Assembly: GCF_013284035.1 (NCBI RefSeq)
Contig: NZ_CP054141.1
Location: 2,232,001-2,296,000 of the forward strand
Origin: Flavobacterium sp. M31R6
GTDB taxonomy: Bacteria > Bacteroidota > Bacteroidia > Flavobacteriales > Flavobacteriaceae
Direction of reading: 5' to 3'
DNA: 64,000 nucleotides
This document shows, one piece after another, positions 63,442 through 64,000 of the stretch (position 1 is its first letter; each line of letters starts with the position of its first letter). The position numbers were made by a program, and so were the translations under genes. The notes below the pieces were generated by a model. That model was not told the DNA's origin. It saw only the letters and a list, made by a program, of their open reading frames with translations, and made no database searches.

Positions 63442-63461
63442 TCATTTATAAAAAGATAAAT

Positions 63462-64000
63462 ATGAGAAAATTAATATATAAAAATATGACTAAAGCCTTT
63501 ATGGCATTGGCATTAATATTTGTGATTTCGGCTTGCGAAGACAGTTTTGAAAATGGTGGTTTTGAGGTTGATTCTCCCTCAAATGTTACTGCTTTTAAAA
63601 TAAATGGAGTAAATGGAAGCATTGACCAGAAGACAGGAAAAATAAATGTTACGATGCCTTACGGCTCTGAAATTACTGCCGTCACTCCGGAAATCGCATT
63701 ACAAGAAGGGGCAACAACAAATTTGGATCTAACAAAACCGATAAATTTTACGAACCCGGTTAAGTTTAGAGTTGTGAATGGTAATTTGTATAAAGATTAT
63801 ACCGTTACGGTTGTGGTCTTGAGTCCCATTAAGAGTTTTAAAATCAATTCTGTTGCCGCAATAATCAATGATGTAAATAAAACGATTACAATGACTTTGC
63901 CTGAAAATACCAATTTGAAGGCTTTGCAACCTGTAATTGAATTAACGGAAGGAGTTTCAATAGCTCCTGCATCAGGAACTACTATTGACTTTACTAATCC
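63462..64000 (+). CDS. Surface glycan-binding lipoprotein, N-terminal part (cut by window)
   Basis: The frame starts at an ATG 20 bases after susD and runs off the window. It has a lipoprotein signal (LALIFVISACEDS) and then two related Ig-like repeats, each starting FKIN and ending DFTNP or NFTNP: about residues 45-125 (FKINGVNGSIDQKTG) and 127-180 (FKINSVAAIINDVNK). This resembles DUF5018-type domains of the lipoproteins that follow SusD in fructan loci. It probably binds fructan at the surface. The C-terminal part and any enzymatic domain are not visible. Confidence 0.75.
   Translation, partial: MRKLIYKNMTKAFMALALIFVISACEDSFENGGFEVDSPSNVTAFKINGVNGSIDQKTGKINVTMPYGSEITAVTPEIALQEGATTNLDLTKPINFTNPVKFRVVNGNLYKDYTVTVVVLSPIKSFKINSVAAIINDVNKTITMTLPENTNLKALQPVIELTEGVSIAPASGTTIDFTN

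Overview
This AT-rich, Bacteroidetes-type window most resembles Flavobacterium or a close relative. The evidence is a SusC/SusD pair with a hybrid two-component regulator, DUF3871 and DUF6922 proteins, and Bacteroidetes-style integrase and element genes. No rRNA or tRNA gene is recognisable. The window is a stack of defence-type gene blocks next to an ordinary sugar-utilisation locus.

Block A (1-23,560, all + strand) is an almost gapless run of eleven genes. In order they are: a 5'-truncated DruH-like gene; a giant Druantia-type DruE-like helicase; a DUF2130 coiled-coil protein with a PD-(D/E)XK-like pattern; a cytosolic 5'-nucleotidase-like protein; hsdM; hsdS; a 165-residue protein with CHAT/caspase-like His-Gly and Cys-Glu-Ser motifs; hsdR; a 1,514-residue Vsr/DUF559-type nuclease plus RecQ helicase fusion; a tail-anchored coiled-coil protein; and a two-TM protein. 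A separate AbiE-like pair (DUF6922 antitoxin plus AbiEii nucleotidyltransferase) follows.

Block B (about 23,737-42,790) has the marks of an integrated element. A 13-bp direct repeat lies at both ends, with a paired TAGCCCRC-N3-TAGCCCAC motif just inside each end. A tyrosine integrase sits next to the right end, beside a small HTH protein, a RepA-like ATPase and a 17-bp inverted repeat built from GTATCAA units. Its cargo reads leftward: an HsdM with an N-terminal nuclease domain, a ParB/DGNHR-like protein fused to a nucleoside-deoxyribosyltransferase/TIR-like domain, HsdS, McrB with an EVE domain, and McrC. A second group holds an AAA ATPase and a DUF3871 protein.

Block C (about 42,822-52,175) is bounded by a second direct repeat. 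It holds a HipB-like regulator without a HipA partner, a 1,601-residue DnaQ-like exonuclease-RecQ-UvrD fusion that is itself flanked by 27-bp near-identical repeats, a small membrane protein, a serine hydrolase and an HTH/DUF4870 protein. Repetitive DNA and a broken small gene fill the gaps.

The last block (52,720-64,000) is a fructan utilisation locus: a BT1754-like hybrid sensor, a sugar porter, a GH32 fructanase lipoprotein, SusC, SusD and the start of a surface lipoprotein. The sensor probably detects a fructose-type sugar and activates the others. SusCD with GH32 would bind and cut fructan at the surface, and the porter would bring fructose across the inner membrane.

The best candidates for undescribed systems are the nuclease-RecQ plus two membrane proteins unit, the CHAT-like protein inside hsdMSR, the ParB-NDT fusion inside the second restriction-modification operon, and the repeat-flanked triple-domain helicase.
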